Source: Selenomonas ruminantium subsp. ruminantium ATCC 12561
GTDB lineage: Bacteria > Bacillota > Negativicutes > Selenomonadales > Selenomonadaceae
Assembly (NCBI RefSeq): GCF_000424065.1
Contig: NZ_AUJE01000011.1
Span: 43,110 to 107,109, forward strand
Length of the DNA: 64,000 nt
Direction: 5' to 3'
Shown: positions 50,522-59,046 of the stretch, in pieces
Layout: each line of letters opens with the position of its first letter
Numbering within the stretch: position 1 is the stretch's first letter
Notes under the pieces: model-generated
Told to the model about the DNA's origin: nothing
Seen by the model: only the letters and a program-made list of their open reading frames with translations
Databases searched by the model: none
Position numbers and translations under genes: made by a program

Positions 50522-51256
50522 GTGGCCGAAAAGATTGATATACTGGGCGTGAAGGTGGATTCTGTCACCATGGCTCAGGCAGTTGCGCAGGTGGAAGGTT
50601 ATATGGATGAACGAAAAAATGTCCTGATTGCCACCGCCAATGCAGAGATGATTATGCGGGCAACGCATGACACGGAATTAAAGGATATCTTAAATGATGC
50701 CGCTTTGGTCGTGCCGGATGGGGCTGGCACGGTTTGGGCTGCCCATCATTTAGGTTATGAAATGCCAGAGCGGGTAGCAGGCTTCGACTTAGCGCAGGAA
50801 CTTATGCGCATTGCTCCGAGCAAGAAGCAGAAGGTGTTTTTCTTTGGCTCGGCTCCCGGCGTGGCAGAGAAGGCTAAGGCCAAGGCCGAGGAACTTTATC
50901 CTGGTATTGAAATCGTCGGTACGCGGGATGGCTATTTCAAGACCGAAGACGAGGCAGCGATTATCGAAGAAATCAAGGCTGCGCAGCCGGACTTGCTGCT
51001 TGCCGCCCTTGGCGTGCCTAAGCAGGAGAAGTGGCTCCATGCACACCTGAAGGAACTTAATGTACCGGTGTCCATCGGCGTAGGTGGTACGCTGGACGTT
51101 ATGGCCGGTGTGATGAAACGTGCGCCTTATTGGATGCAGAAAGCCAAGCTCGAATGGCTGTTCCGCGGACTTTTGCAGCCGAAACGCGCAGGCCGTTTGA
51201 TGGCTTTGCCGAAGTTTGTGCTGAAAGTGCATAGCTATAAGTCGCGCCGTGCGTAA
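50522..51256 (+). CDS. WecG/TagA/CpsF family glycosyltransferase
   Basis: 244 residues of the GT26 family, which transfer N-acetylmannosamine(uronate) or similar sugars to lipid-linked carriers in teichoic acid, enterobacterial common antigen or capsule synthesis. Family motifs: TANAEMIMRA near 38, LVVPDGAGTVWAAHHLG near 65, FFFGSAPGVAEKA near 108, and ALGVPKQEKW and GVGGTLDVMAGVMKRAP further on. GTG start at 50522 after GGGGAGG; the open frame upstream has no ribosome site. First gene of an envelope operon. Confidence 0.9.
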   Translation: MAEKIDILGVKVDSVTMAQAVAQVEGYMDERKNVLIATANAEMIMRATHDTELKDILNDAALVVPDGAGTVWAAHHLGYEMPERVAGFDLAQELMRIAPSKKQKVFFFGSAPGVAEKAKAKAEELYPGIEIVGTRDGYFKTEDEAAIIEEIKAAQPDLLLAALGVPKQEKWLHAHLKELNVPVSIGVGGTLDVMAGVMKRAPYWMQKAKLEWLFRGLLQPKRAGRLMALPKFVLKVHSYKSRRA

Positions 51257-51284
51257 TGTTTATCATTTATAAGGAGGTGGAAGC

Positions 51285-51917
51285 TTGACCCCTATTATTT
51301 CTGAGGGTTATCCCTTTATTGGTGCCTGCTTTTTGCTGGCGCTTCTCGTGGGCTTTTCCATTAGCCCCTATGCGGCGGTAATCCCTATCGTACTGATGTT
51401 TTATTTTTGTTATTTCTTCCGCAATCCCAAGCGGGAAATTGCGCTTGACGAAGATGTGATTCTTTCGCCGGCTGACGGTACCGTGACGGATATCGTGCCG
51501 ATGGAAACGGACGAATTTGTAAAAGAGCCTTGCAACAAGGTCGTTATCTTTATGTCCGTATTCAATGTGCATGTGAACCGCAGTCCGATTCGGGGCAAAA
51601 TCAAGCTGCAGAAGTATTTCTGCGGTCGTTTCCGTCCCGCTTATAAAGATACGGTGGGCTTTGAGAACGAGCACCATGTGCTCGGCATCGAAAATGAGCG
51701 CATCCGTATCAGCGTAAAACAGATTGCCGGCATCTTAGCCCGCCGCATTGTGTCCTATGTGACTTTGGACGATGAAATGAAGCAGGGCGAGCTTTACGGC
51801 ATGATTAAATTCGGTTCCTGCCTGGAAGTGGTAATGCCGAAAAATGTGGAAATCGCCGTGACCAAAGGGCAGAAGGTTTCTGGCGGCTTGACCGTTTTGG
51901 GGAGGATAAAAGACTGA
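51285..51917 (+). CDS. psd: Phosphatidylserine decarboxylase (short type)
   Basis: 210 residues, the short archaeal/Firmicute-like Psd. Hydrophobic N-terminus, then YFFRNPKREIALDEDVILSPADGTV and FMSVFNVHVNRSPIRGKI, both diagnostic, and FGSCLEVVMP near the end, where the glycine-serine bond is cut to make the pyruvoyl cofactor. Converts phosphatidylserine to phosphatidylethanolamine. TTG start after AAGGAGGTGG. The pssA ATG overlaps its stop, so synthesis and decarboxylation are coupled. Confidence 0.93.
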   Translation: MTPIISEGYPFIGACFLLALLVGFSISPYAAVIPIVLMFYFCYFFRNPKREIALDEDVILSPADGTVTDIVPMETDEFVKEPCNKVVIFMSVFNVHVNRSPIRGKIKLQKYFCGRFRPAYKDTVGFENEHHVLGIENERIRISVKQIAGILARRIVSYVTLDDEMKQGELYGMIKFGSCLEVVMPKNVEIAVTKGQKVSGGLTVLGRIKD

Positions 51918-52627
51918 TGGATTACAGACGTTTTCTACCGAATTTATGCACGTCCATGAACCTCGTGTTCGGCATGTGCTCCATACTTTCGACCTATCAT
52001 GGTGATTTGATTTGGGGCTCGATTTTCATTTTGCTGGCGCTCGTGGCCGATGGCCTTGATGGCCGCACGGCCCGTTTCTTTGGCGTGTCCAGCGAAATGG
52101 GCAAGGAAATGGACTCGCTCTGTGACCTTGGCTCCTTTGGCATTGCCCCGGCATTTTTGGCGTGGGTATTTGTGCTGCAGCATCATGGCCTTTTGGGCAT
52201 GGCTGTGGTGATTATCTTTGCCGTATGCGGCATGTGGCGCCTGGCCCGCTTTAATGTCAATGCGGATGTCGTGCATGGCTATTTCATGGGGCTGGCGATT
52301 CCTGCCGGCGGCAACATTGTAGCGATGACCACCCTGCTCTTTGTGAGCCTGGGCATTGACCCGCTGGGCTTTGGTATCGCTTATCCCATCATCATGGCCA
52401 TTGTGGGCTATCTGATGGTGAGCCATGTGCATTACCCCAATTTCAAGGGTGATGGGGCAGAACCCATTTACCTTGTTACGAAGATTTTTGCGTTTGTGAT
52501 GTTTGCCGGTATTTTGTGGCTGGGCCATGAGGCTTTGCTGCCGGCGTTGGCGGTGGCAGTATTCTGCACCTATGGCGCAGCCGGTATACTCAATACAATT
52601 ATTGCACTGTTTGCAAAGGAAGGCTGA
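51917..52627 (+). CDS. pssA: CDP-diacylglycerol-serine O-phosphatidyltransferase
   Basis: 236 residues with six to eight membrane segments. The CDP-alcohol phosphotransferase motif D-G-x2-A-R-x8-G-x3-D-x3-D is present, expanded as DGLDGRTARFFGVSSEMGKEMDSLCD near 46-71. Makes phosphatidylserine from CDP-diacylglycerol and serine, the substrate of Psd encoded immediately before. Subclass II, as in Bacillus. Followed 6 bp later by a glycosyltransferase gene. Confidence 0.94.
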   Translation: MDYRRFLPNLCTSMNLVFGMCSILSTYHGDLIWGSIFILLALVADGLDGRTARFFGVSSEMGKEMDSLCDLGSFGIAPAFLAWVFVLQHHGLLGMAVVIIFAVCGMWRLARFNVNADVVHGYFMGLAIPAGGNIVAMTTLLFVSLGIDPLGFGIAYPIIMAIVGYLMVSHVHYPNFKGDGAEPIYLVTKIFAFVMFAGILWLGHEALLPALAVAVFCTYGAAGILNTIIALFAKEG

Positions 52628-52633
52628 TGATTT

Positions 52634-53893
52634 TTGACACATCCATTTGACATCATCATGGTGCCGATGCAGATAATGATTTTCCTCTTTACCCTGTATT
52701 TCTTCATCATTGGTTTCTGCGGTATGTGGCGGCGGAAAGAGAAGAAGATTAAGACCCCGAAAAAGACGTTTGCGCTCGTGGTGGCCGCGCATAATGAGTC
52801 GGCGGTTATCGGTCAGCTGGTAGAGAACCTGGGCCACCTGAACTATCCGAAGGATATGTACGATATCCATGTGGTTGCCGACAACTGCGACGACAATACG
52901 GCCGAAGTGGCCGCTGCCGCCGGCGCTATTGTCCATGAGCGCACGCACCCGACGAAAAAGAGCAAGGGCTACGCACTCGACTGGATGTTTGACCGTCTGT
53001 TCAAGATGGATAAGGAATATGATGCTGTCTGCGTGTTTGACGCCGACAACCTCGTGCATCCGCAGTTCCTGATGGAAATGAATAACCGCCTCTGCAAGGG
53101 CGATAAGGTTATCCAGTGTTATATGGATGCCAAGAACCCTTACGATACCTGGGTGGCTGGTACCTTTGCCATCGCGTTCTGGGTTATCTGCCATATCTCC
53201 CATTTGGCCAAGTCCAATATCGGCCTGTCTGCCTGCTTAGGCGGCACGGGCATGTGCTTTGACATGGAAATCTTAAAGCGCCACGGCTGGCAGGCAACCT
53301 GCCTGACCGAGGACATGGAATTTACCATGAAGTGCATGGCCGAAGGCATCAAGACCAGCTGGGCACATGACGCCATCATCTATGATGAAAAGCCGCTGAC
53401 CTTCAAGCAGTCCTGGAATCAGCGCCGCCGTTGGGCACAGGGGCAGTTTGATGTGGGCAACCGCTTCATTCCGAAGATGCTCAAAGCTGGTTGGAAAAAC
53501 AAGGATATCCGCATGTGGGATGAATGTATCTACCTCATGCAGCCGCATTTCCTGATGATTTCTACCATCTTCATCATCATCAGTTATATCCAGCTGGCGT
53601 TCCCGCCGTTTTACACGAACATCTACAATTTCATGCCCTCGCAGCTCATGACGGCCATCATGCTTGGTCAGTACATTCTGCCCATGATAATTCTGTTCAA
53701 GATTCGGGCAAAATGGAAATCCTGGCTCTATATGCTGCTCTATCCGGTGTTCATCTACTCATGGATTCCCATTATCTTTTTGGGCTTCATCCACCGCAAC
53801 GAACACGAATGGAGCCATACCAAGCACACCCGCGCTATGAGCATGGATGATATTGTGGGCAATGTAAAGAATACAAAAGACATTATGAAATAG
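52634..53893 (+). CDS. Membrane glycosyltransferase family 2 (processive type)
   Basis: 419 residues. Membrane segment about 9-30, GT2 domain with VAAHNES, VVADNCDDNT and FDADN (D-x-D), then TEDMEFTMK and QRRRWAQGQ, the TED and QxxRW motifs of processive synthases, and three C-terminal membrane segments. Polymer or glycolipid product unknown; the operon suggests an envelope role. A TTG at 52634 is used; an ATG at 52658 is possible. The overlapping ATG at 52627 leads to a very short frame. Confidence 0.88.
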   Translation: MTHPFDIIMVPMQIMIFLFTLYFFIIGFCGMWRRKEKKIKTPKKTFALVVAAHNESAVIGQLVENLGHLNYPKDMYDIHVVADNCDDNTAEVAAAAGAIVHERTHPTKKSKGYALDWMFDRLFKMDKEYDAVCVFDADNLVHPQFLMEMNNRLCKGDKVIQCYMDAKNPYDTWVAGTFAIAFWVICHISHLAKSNIGLSACLGGTGMCFDMEILKRHGWQATCLTEDMEFTMKCMAEGIKTSWAHDAIIYDEKPLTFKQSWNQRRRWAQGQFDVGNRFIPKMLKAGWKNKDIRMWDECIYLMQPHFLMISTIFIIISYIQLAFPPFYTNIYNFMPSQLMTAIMLGQYILPMIILFKIRAKWKSWLYMLLYPVFIYSWIPIIFLGFIHRNEHEWSHTKHTRAMSMDDIVGNVKNTKDIMK

Positions 53894-53896
53894 CTT

Positions 53897-53927
53897 AAAG
53901 CCTTCCTGCAACAGGAGGGCTTTTTTT
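53897..53927 (+). terminator. Terminator of the envelope operon
   Basis: AAAGCCTTCCTG and CAGGAGGGCTTT pair around CAA with T7 after. Confidence 0.88.
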
Positions 53928-54016
53928 GTCAGCGCATGATTAAGGTTTTCAGGCAGGATTTTTAACGAACCTTGGCGAAATAGAAAAAGCGTAAATTTGA
54001 AAAGAGGTACTTTGAC

Positions 54017-54286
54017 TTGAATAAAATAATTTTGCTGTTCTTATTGACTGTGTTTTTATGGCCCTGGTGCTCTGCTCAGGCGGGGGACAGGATACTGTTT
54101 ATTCCGCATGATGACAGACCGATTTCCTATCATCAGACAGTAGAGGTAGTGGAGGCTGCCGGCTATGAACTGGTGCTGCCGCCCAAGGAGCTTTTAAGCA
54201 ATGCCACCAATATGGGACACCCTCAGGAACTTTGGCAATGGCTGCGGGAAAATGCTCCTAAAGCCAAGTCTGCCGTGATAGCTTAG
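54017..54286 (+). pseudogene. DUF4127 family protein, N-terminal remnant
   Basis: Signal peptide (ending AQAGD) then RILFIPHDDRPISYHQTVEVVEAAGYELVLPP, the start of DUF4127 proteins, which normally exceed 450 residues. It stops after 89 residues at TAG just where the family continues past its first conserved block. TTG start with AAAGAGG upstream. The next frame belongs to a different protein, so a large deletion removed the rest. Confidence 0.7.
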
Positions 54287-54518
54287 GATTCTCCTGACTG
54301 TTCTTTTGCTGGCAGGTTATGCCGTAGGGGATTATTTTGTCGATTATGCCCTGAAGCGTGGCAGTGATACAGACCCGTTGGCACCGCCTGCCGCCTGCAA
54401 CGCCCCCAAAGTCAAATTCATCGTCGAAGGAGCAGGACATGGTGATGCCATGAAGGAGGCGGGAAAAGGGTATTGGCAGGCTGTATTCGATTTTTTATCT
54501 CTACATCAGAAAGGATGA
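54282..54518 (+). pseudogene. Alpha/beta hydrolase, internally deleted remnant
   Basis: Open frame from 54282 without a proper start: a membrane segment (RILLTVLLLAGYAVGDYFVDYALKRG) and linker typical of the N-terminus of anchored alpha/beta hydrolases, joined near 54390-54400 directly to a C-terminal end (KVKFIVEGAGHG, YWQAVFDFLS) that carries the family's final histidine loop. The nucleophile serine and most of the fold are missing. Fused to the DUF4127 remnant upstream. Confidence 0.6.
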
Positions 54519-54523
54519 CCAAA

Positions 54524-55363
54524 ATGAATGCAAAAAGGCAAAAGCAATTAATGACCGTTTTTCTGGCAGGAGCTATGACGTTGGGGGCAGGAATCAGCGC
54601 ACAGGCCGAGGCCGCACCGGCGGAGCGTGAAACCGTTACGCAGGTGGCACTCCTGCAATCTTTGGCGCAAGGCTATTTCGGCGGCACGATTACAGCCGGA
54701 GAGCTTCGCACCATGGGGGATACGGGTATCGGAACCTTTGAAGGCCTGAACGGTGAGATGATTATGCTGGATGGCAAGATTTATCAGGCCTTGGGGGATG
54801 GGCGTGTGATTCTTTGCCCGGATAAAACGGTTATTCCCTTTTCCAACGTGACGTTTTTTGACCGGGATATTGCTGTTGACCTGCAGAATGTGAAGGATAA
54901 AGCGGCTTTGGAAAAAGCATTGAACGAGGCGGTTAAAGAGCATGGCGTTAACAGCTTTTACATGGTGAAGATTCCCGCCGAATTTTCCTCCATTCTGTTC
55001 CGCAGTGAATACGGAAGTCAAAAGCCGTATCCCACCTTGGTGGAGGCGTTGAAAGACAAACAGACGGAGTTTACCGAGAAAAATATCAAAGGCACCATCG
55101 TAGGATTGTATTGTCCCAGCTATATGGGTGAGCTGAATTCGGTGGGCTGGCACTTCCATTTCCTGTCGGACGATAAGAAAAAGGGCGGGCATGTTTTGGA
55201 ACTTTCCTTCAAAAAGGGCACGGCTTATCTTGACCAGACGGACAAGTTCAGCATGCTCTTGCATGAGGACAAAGATTTCCACGAACTCAATCTTGCCAAG
55301 GATATGCGTGATGACATCAGGAGCGCAGAGCAGGATACCAAGGGCAAGCTGACCGGTAAATAA
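54524..55363 (+). CDS. budA: Alpha-acetolactate decarboxylase with signal peptide
   Basis: 279 residues; converts acetolactate to acetoin. Signal peptide about 1-28 (ending SAQAEAAPA), then the ALDC core: QVALLQSLAQGYFGGTITAGEL, GDTGIGTFEGLNGEMIMLDG, and zinc ligands in GWHFHFLSDDKKKGGH. Export is unusual for a catabolic step but is known for Bacillus-group enzymes. I start at 54524 because AAAGGA directly touches the ATG at 54515. No acetolactate synthase is nearby. Its gene follows the deletion remnants and may rely on their promoter. Confidence 0.9.
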   Translation: MNAKRQKQLMTVFLAGAMTLGAGISAQAEAAPAERETVTQVALLQSLAQGYFGGTITAGELRTMGDTGIGTFEGLNGEMIMLDGKIYQALGDGRVILCPDKTVIPFSNVTFFDRDIAVDLQNVKDKAALEKALNEAVKEHGVNSFYMVKIPAEFSSILFRSEYGSQKPYPTLVEALKDKQTEFTEKNIKGTIVGLYCPSYMGELNSVGWHFHFLSDDKKKGGHVLELSFKKGTAYLDQTDKFSMLLHEDKDFHELNLAKDMRDDIRSAEQDTKGKLTGK

Positions 55364-55406
55364 AAGATATTTTTAGGATATAAATATAATTGTGGCTCCT
55401 TGTCTT

Positions 55407-55438
55407 GTCGTGCGAAATCCCGTTTCGCACGACATTTT
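55407..55438 (+). terminator. Terminator after budA
   Basis: GTCGTGCGAAA (55407-55417) and TTTCGCACGAC (55423-55433), perfect 11-bp stem, then ATTTTAT. Confidence 0.85.
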
Positions 55439-55479
55439 ATGTTATTAAGAGATAATAACGCACAAAGGATGTGACAGAC

Positions 55480-56721
55480 ATGTCTTTTGAAACTGTTGAA
55501 GGTACATTGAATATCAGCTGTACGATGGTCATGACGACGGCGCTGGCCGCCATCCTGCTCCTAATCGGCTTCTGGCTTCGGAAGAAGGTGAGTTTCCTCA
55601 CGAAGTACTGTATTCCGGCTCCTGTGGTGGGCGGTTTCCTGTTCATGTTCATCACTTTTGCCGGCCATCAGAGCGGCGCGTTCGCATTCAAGCTCGACAC
55701 GACCTTCCAGAGTCCGTTCATGGTGGCGTTCTTCACCACCGTTGGCCTGGGCGCGTCCCTTTCCCTTCTGAAGAAGGGGGGCATCCTGCTGCTCGTCTAC
55801 TGGCTGATTGCCGGCATTGTCTCCATCATCCAGAATTGCATCAGCATCGGCCTCGCCAATGTTACAGGCATTGAGTATCCCTACGCGCTTCTGGCAGGCG
55901 CCATCTCCATGACCGGCGGACACGGAGCGGCAGGCTCCTACGGTTCCACCTTTATCGAGATGGGCTATCCGGCAGGTATCACCGTCGGCGCGGCAGCTGC
56001 AACCTTCGGCCTGATCTTCGGCATTCTGGTGGGTGGCCCAGTGGCCCGCATGCTGATCGAGAAGAACCACCTGACCCCGGACAACTCCGATACTCTGGAC
56101 ACTTCCGTCGAAGAGATCAACGCAGGACACGGCGAGAAACTCACCACCCTGGACATCCTGAAGAACGTGACCGCGATCCTGTTCTGTATGGCACTTGGAA
56201 TCGAGATCTCCGGCTGGCTTGGCAAGCTGATCGGAATGAGCTTCCCGTCCTATGTCGGCGCAATGTTCGTTGCTATGATTGTCCGCAACCTGAACGAGCA
56301 GTTCCACTGGTATCATTTCAGATTCCCGCTGGTGGACAGCACTGGCGATGTCATGCTGAATCTGTATCTTTCCATGGCGCTGATGAGCCTGAACCTGTAT
56401 CAGCTGCTTGACCTGATTGGATCAGTTCTTATCATCGTCATCGCGCAGGTGGTAGTATTGGTGCTCCTTTCCATCTTCGTCGTTTTCCCAATCCTCGGAA
56501 AGAACTACGATGCAGCAGTCATGTGCGCGGGCCTTCTGGGGCACGGCCTTGGCGCTACGCCCTCCGCAATCGTGAACATGACGGCGGTCAAGGACAAGTA
56601 CGGCATGTCCAGAAAGGCATTCATGATCGTCCCCATTGTCGGCGCGTTCCTAGTGGATATCATCTATCAGCCGCAGACCATCGCTTTCATCAAGTTCTTC
56701 GTGCAGGGCTTCGCAGACTGA
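55480..56721 (+). CDS. gltS: Sodium/glutamate symporter GltS
   Basis: 413 residues, about ten membrane segments. Family motifs: IPAPVVGGFLF near 46, FFTTVGLGASL near 88, GAISMTGGHGAAGSYG near 142 and, in the second half, GLLGHGLGATPSAIVNMTAV near 352. Imports glutamate with sodium. Start ATG at 55480 is spaced correctly from AAAGGA; the GTG at 55471 is too close. Codon use differs from neighbours: GAG and ATC endings dominate and GGA is frequent, whereas most genes here prefer GAA and GGC. This suggests recent transfer. Confidence 0.93.
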   Translation: MSFETVEGTLNISCTMVMTTALAAILLLIGFWLRKKVSFLTKYCIPAPVVGGFLFMFITFAGHQSGAFAFKLDTTFQSPFMVAFFTTVGLGASLSLLKKGGILLLVYWLIAGIVSIIQNCISIGLANVTGIEYPYALLAGAISMTGGHGAAGSYGSTFIEMGYPAGITVGAAAATFGLIFGILVGGPVARMLIEKNHLTPDNSDTLDTSVEEINAGHGEKLTTLDILKNVTAILFCMALGIEISGWLGKLIGMSFPSYVGAMFVAMIVRNLNEQFHWYHFRFPLVDSTGDVMLNLYLSMALMSLNLYQLLDLIGSVLIIVIAQVVVLVLLSIFVVFPILGKNYDAAVMCAGLLGHGLGATPSAIVNMTAVKDKYGMSRKAFMIVPIVGAFLVDIIYQPQTIAFIKFFVQGFAD

Positions 56722-56849
56722 TGAAAGAGCGGAATAATAGAGATTAAACAACTAATGAGGGATGTGTCCAAGGAACTCATGAAAAAAATGAGAATTTATA
56801 CAGAAGGCTGGACGACAAATGAATGCTGAAATACATAGTTCAGTGGATA

Positions 56850-56893
56850 AAAAAGCACAGCTGATTTCTAAGTAAGAAGCCGGTTGTGCTTTT
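56850..56893 (+). terminator. Probable gltS terminator
   Basis: AAAAGCACA and TGTGCTTTT form a 9-bp stem around a loop of about 25 nt with an inner TTCT/AGAA pairing. Confidence 0.6.
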
Positions 56894-56984
56894 ATAACGG
56901 CATAGCTTATGAATTGCAGGATAAACAGATAAGGTCATTGCCTGCTGTCAGGGCCTCGTGGCAGGACATATAGCTTTGCTGGTG

Positions 56985-57013
56985 TTGAAAGGACAGCTTG
57001 AAGGTGTTATAAT
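56985..57013 (+). promoter_or_regulatory. Promoter of queD-queE
   Basis: TTGAAA (56985-56990), 17 bp, TATAAT (57008-57013). The leader is only about 30 nt, too short for a preQ1 riboswitch. Confidence 0.75.
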
Positions 57014-57049
57014 CATGTATATTTTATATAAGTAAGGAGTTTTTCAATA

Positions 57050-57427
57050 ATGTATACGTTAAAAGTAGAGGGCGCGTTTGAAGCAGCCCATAATCTCAAT
57101 GGTTATCCTGGTAAATGTGCCCAACTGCATGGGCATAACTGGGTGGTGGAAGCGGTTGTCAAAGGCCGGGAACTGGATGAACTGGGCATGCTGGTGGATT
57201 TCAAGGATATTAAGCAGACCTTGAAGGATACTTTGGAACGCTTTGACCATCATTATCTCAATGAACTGGCTCCCTTTAAGGATGGCGTAAATCCTACGGC
57301 GGAAAATCTTGCCCGGATTATCTTTGAAGAATTGGCCGGTAATGAGATTTTTAAGCGCGACAGCGTTTTGGCGGCGATAACGGTCTTTGAATCACCGAAA
57401 TCCAGCGTCACTTACACGAAGGATTGA
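57050..57427 (+). CDS. queD: 6-carboxy-5,6,7,8-tetrahydropterin synthase
   Basis: 125 residues, second enzyme of queuosine/7-deazaguanine synthesis. Zinc ligands His 14 (FEAAHN), His 27 and His 29 (LHGHNW), catalytic Cys 23 (GKCAQ) and the C-terminal VFESPKSSVTY. Followed three bases later by queE. QueC and QueF are not in the window. Confidence 0.94.
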   Translation: MYTLKVEGAFEAAHNLNGYPGKCAQLHGHNWVVEAVVKGRELDELGMLVDFKDIKQTLKDTLERFDHHYLNELAPFKDGVNPTAENLARIIFEELAGNEIFKRDSVLAAITVFESPKSSVTYTKD

Positions 57428-57430
57428 GTT

Positions 57431-58162
57431 ATGAAGAAGAATCTTATTGAAATATTTTCTTCTATTCAGGGAGAGGGCAAATATGTGGGCTGCCGTCAGG
57501 TTTTTGTGCGCTTTGAAGGCTGCAATCTGGACTGCAGCTTCTGTGATACGGAAAATACGCCGGGCAGCCATAAGTCCTGCGAGGTGGAAACTTACGCCGG
57601 CAGCCGGGAGTTTGCAACGCTCCCCAATCCGCGCTCGGCAGAGCAGGTGGCGATGGAGATAAACAGGCTTTGTCAGGAAGTTCCCCATCAGGCGGTGAGC
57701 TTTACCGGCGGTGAGCCGCTTTTGCACGCAGAATTTATCCGCGAAGTGGCCAAGGAAGTAGAAGTGCCTGTCTTTTTGGAAACCAACGGCACCTTGTATA
57801 AGGAACTGGCAAGCATTATGGATGTCGCGGATATCATCAGCATGGACATCAAGCTGCCCAGCATTATCAGCCGTCCGCAGTGGGAGGAGCACCGCAAATT
57901 TATCGAAATTGCCAAGACCAAGGATTTGTATATCAAGCTAGTAGTGGCAGAGGAAACCACGGAAGAAGAATTCCGGCAGGCTATTGACCTTGTGGCGGAA
58001 ACTGCACCGGAAACACTGTTCATCATTCAGCCGGTGACACCCTACGGCGGCTGCAAGGCTGCCAGCCCGGAAAAAATTCTTATCTGCCAGAATTACGCCC
58101 TGACCAAACTCAAGGATGTGCGCGTAATTCCGCAGACGCATAAGATGATTGGGCAGATTTAA
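57431..58162 (+). CDS. queE: 7-carboxy-7-deazaguanine synthase (radical SAM)
   Basis: 243 residues. Opening EIFSSIQGEGKYVGCRQVFVRFEGCNLDCSFCDT has the QueE substrate loop and the Cys-x3-Cys-x2-Cys cluster (31, 35, 38); SFTGGEPLLH is the SAM-binding GGE motif. Rearranges the QueD product to 7-carboxy-7-deazaguanine. Cotranscribed with queD. The stop is followed in the same frame by an Rpn nuclease remnant. Confidence 0.94.
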   Translation: MKKNLIEIFSSIQGEGKYVGCRQVFVRFEGCNLDCSFCDTENTPGSHKSCEVETYAGSREFATLPNPRSAEQVAMEINRLCQEVPHQAVSFTGGEPLLHAEFIREVAKEVEVPVFLETNGTLYKELASIMDVADIISMDIKLPSIISRPQWEEHRKFIEIAKTKDLYIKLVVAEETTEEEFRQAIDLVAETAPETLFIIQPVTPYGGCKAASPEKILICQNYALTKLKDVRVIPQTHKMIGQI

Positions 58163-58594
58163 TTTCATAAAACTTACATGGCAAGGCTTTACCTTGAACT
58201 GCCGAAGTTCAAGGGCAGAAACGTAAAAGAAATGAATCGCATGGAGAAATGGGCTGCCTATTTCTCCCCCAGCACACCGGATGAGGAGCTGGCAGAAATC
58301 GCGGCAAGCGAGGCCGCAATCCAAGAGGCAATGGAGGTGGAAGACGTGTTCACCAAGGACGAAGTGGCCAAACGGTCTTATGAAAAAGCAGAAAAGTTCC
58401 GTCGTGACCAAGCGGCGCAGCTAAGATATGCTGCAGAGGAAGGCCGCAAGGAAGGCGAGGCAGAAAGTCTGAAAAAAGCCGTGGCTATGCTTAAAAAGTT
58501 AAAGATAAACAAGGATTTGGCTATTACACAGATTATCGAAACCTATTCCCTTTCCCACAAAGAAGCATCAGCTTTGGTGAATAGCAACTGGTAA
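58163..58594 (+). pseudogene. Rpn/PDDEXK transposase-like nuclease, C-terminal remnant
   Basis: The visible frame begins directly after the queE stop and has no ribosome site. It encodes the ELPKF segment and the charged helical tail (EKAEKFRRDQAAQLRYAAEEGRKEGEAESLKKAV, ending in KDLAITQIIETYSLSHKEAS) of Rpn recombination-promoting nucleases. The N-terminal PD-(D/E)XK catalytic domain, normally about 150 residues, is missing. A deletion has joined it to queE. Confidence 0.7.
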
Positions 58595-58683
58595 ATGTAT
58601 TTTCCCCTTGCCTTTGACTTGTCAACTCCCTAATATAAGAACTGTAAGGAACTTCCTATAGCATCCCTAACCGAATACAAATG

Positions 58684-58788
58684 CGAAAATGACAAGATTG
58701 CAGCTATCTGCCGCCTTTAGGCGTTAGATATAATTGGGTTGTCACTTTCGCAAAGAGGCCGCCGAGGTGACAATCCGGCGGCCTTTTT
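58684..58788 (+). promoter_or_regulatory. Structured leader with attenuator-like hairpin before the DUF1659 operon
   Basis: A terminator-like hairpin GGCCGCCG/CGGCGGCC (58757-58764, 58776-58783) with T5 ends 24 bp before the first ORF. Its loop holds GTGACAA (58767-58773), which can pair with TTGTCAC (58739-58745); that segment can instead pair with GCGAAAATGACAA (58684-58696). A TATAAT lies at 58729-58734. Regulation by alternative pairing is inference. Confidence 0.45.
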
Positions 58789-58811
58789 GCTTTTACGAGG
58801 AGGGACAAAAA

Positions 58812-59033
58812 ATGCGACACGAACAGAAGACCACACTGAAAATCACCCGCATTGTCGGGACGACCAGCAGCGGGAAGGACAGTTATAGCTATCTGAACCT
58901 TCCCCATGTAAATCCGGAAATTGCGGACGATGACCTGCTGGAGATTGGCACCATGCTGGCGAAATTGCAGGCCCTGCCGGTAGCAAGCATCGGGCGGACG
59001 GACGCCTGCCTGCTGGCACAGGAACATGATTAA
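58812..59033 (+). CDS. DUF1659-like small protein
   Basis: 73 residues, no signal or membrane segment. The pattern of a beta-rich first half and the ending DLLEIGTMLAKLQALPVASIGRTDACLLAQ resembles DUF1659 proteins. GAGGAGGGAC precedes the ATG. The DUF1659, DUF2922 and YvrJ families are often encoded together in Firmicutes, which supports the call. Function unknown. Confidence 0.7.
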   Translation: MRHEQKTTLKITRIVGTTSSGKDSYSYLNLPHVNPEIADDDLLEIGTMLAKLQALPVASIGRTDACLLAQEHD

Positions 59034-59046
59034 GGGGGGATAAATC

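Larger units (their letters stand above)
56722..57049 (+). other. Intergenic region gltS-queD, no gene seen
   Basis: Holds a 24-codon frame (from about 56754) without a convincing ribosome site, a terminator (56850-56893) and the queD promoter. Nothing else recognisable; it may include leftover flank of the transferred gltS segment. Confidence 0.5.

Noticed and set aside
57014..57049. preQ1 riboswitch before queD
   Set aside because: The leader is about 30 nt and lacks the pseudoknot sequence pattern.
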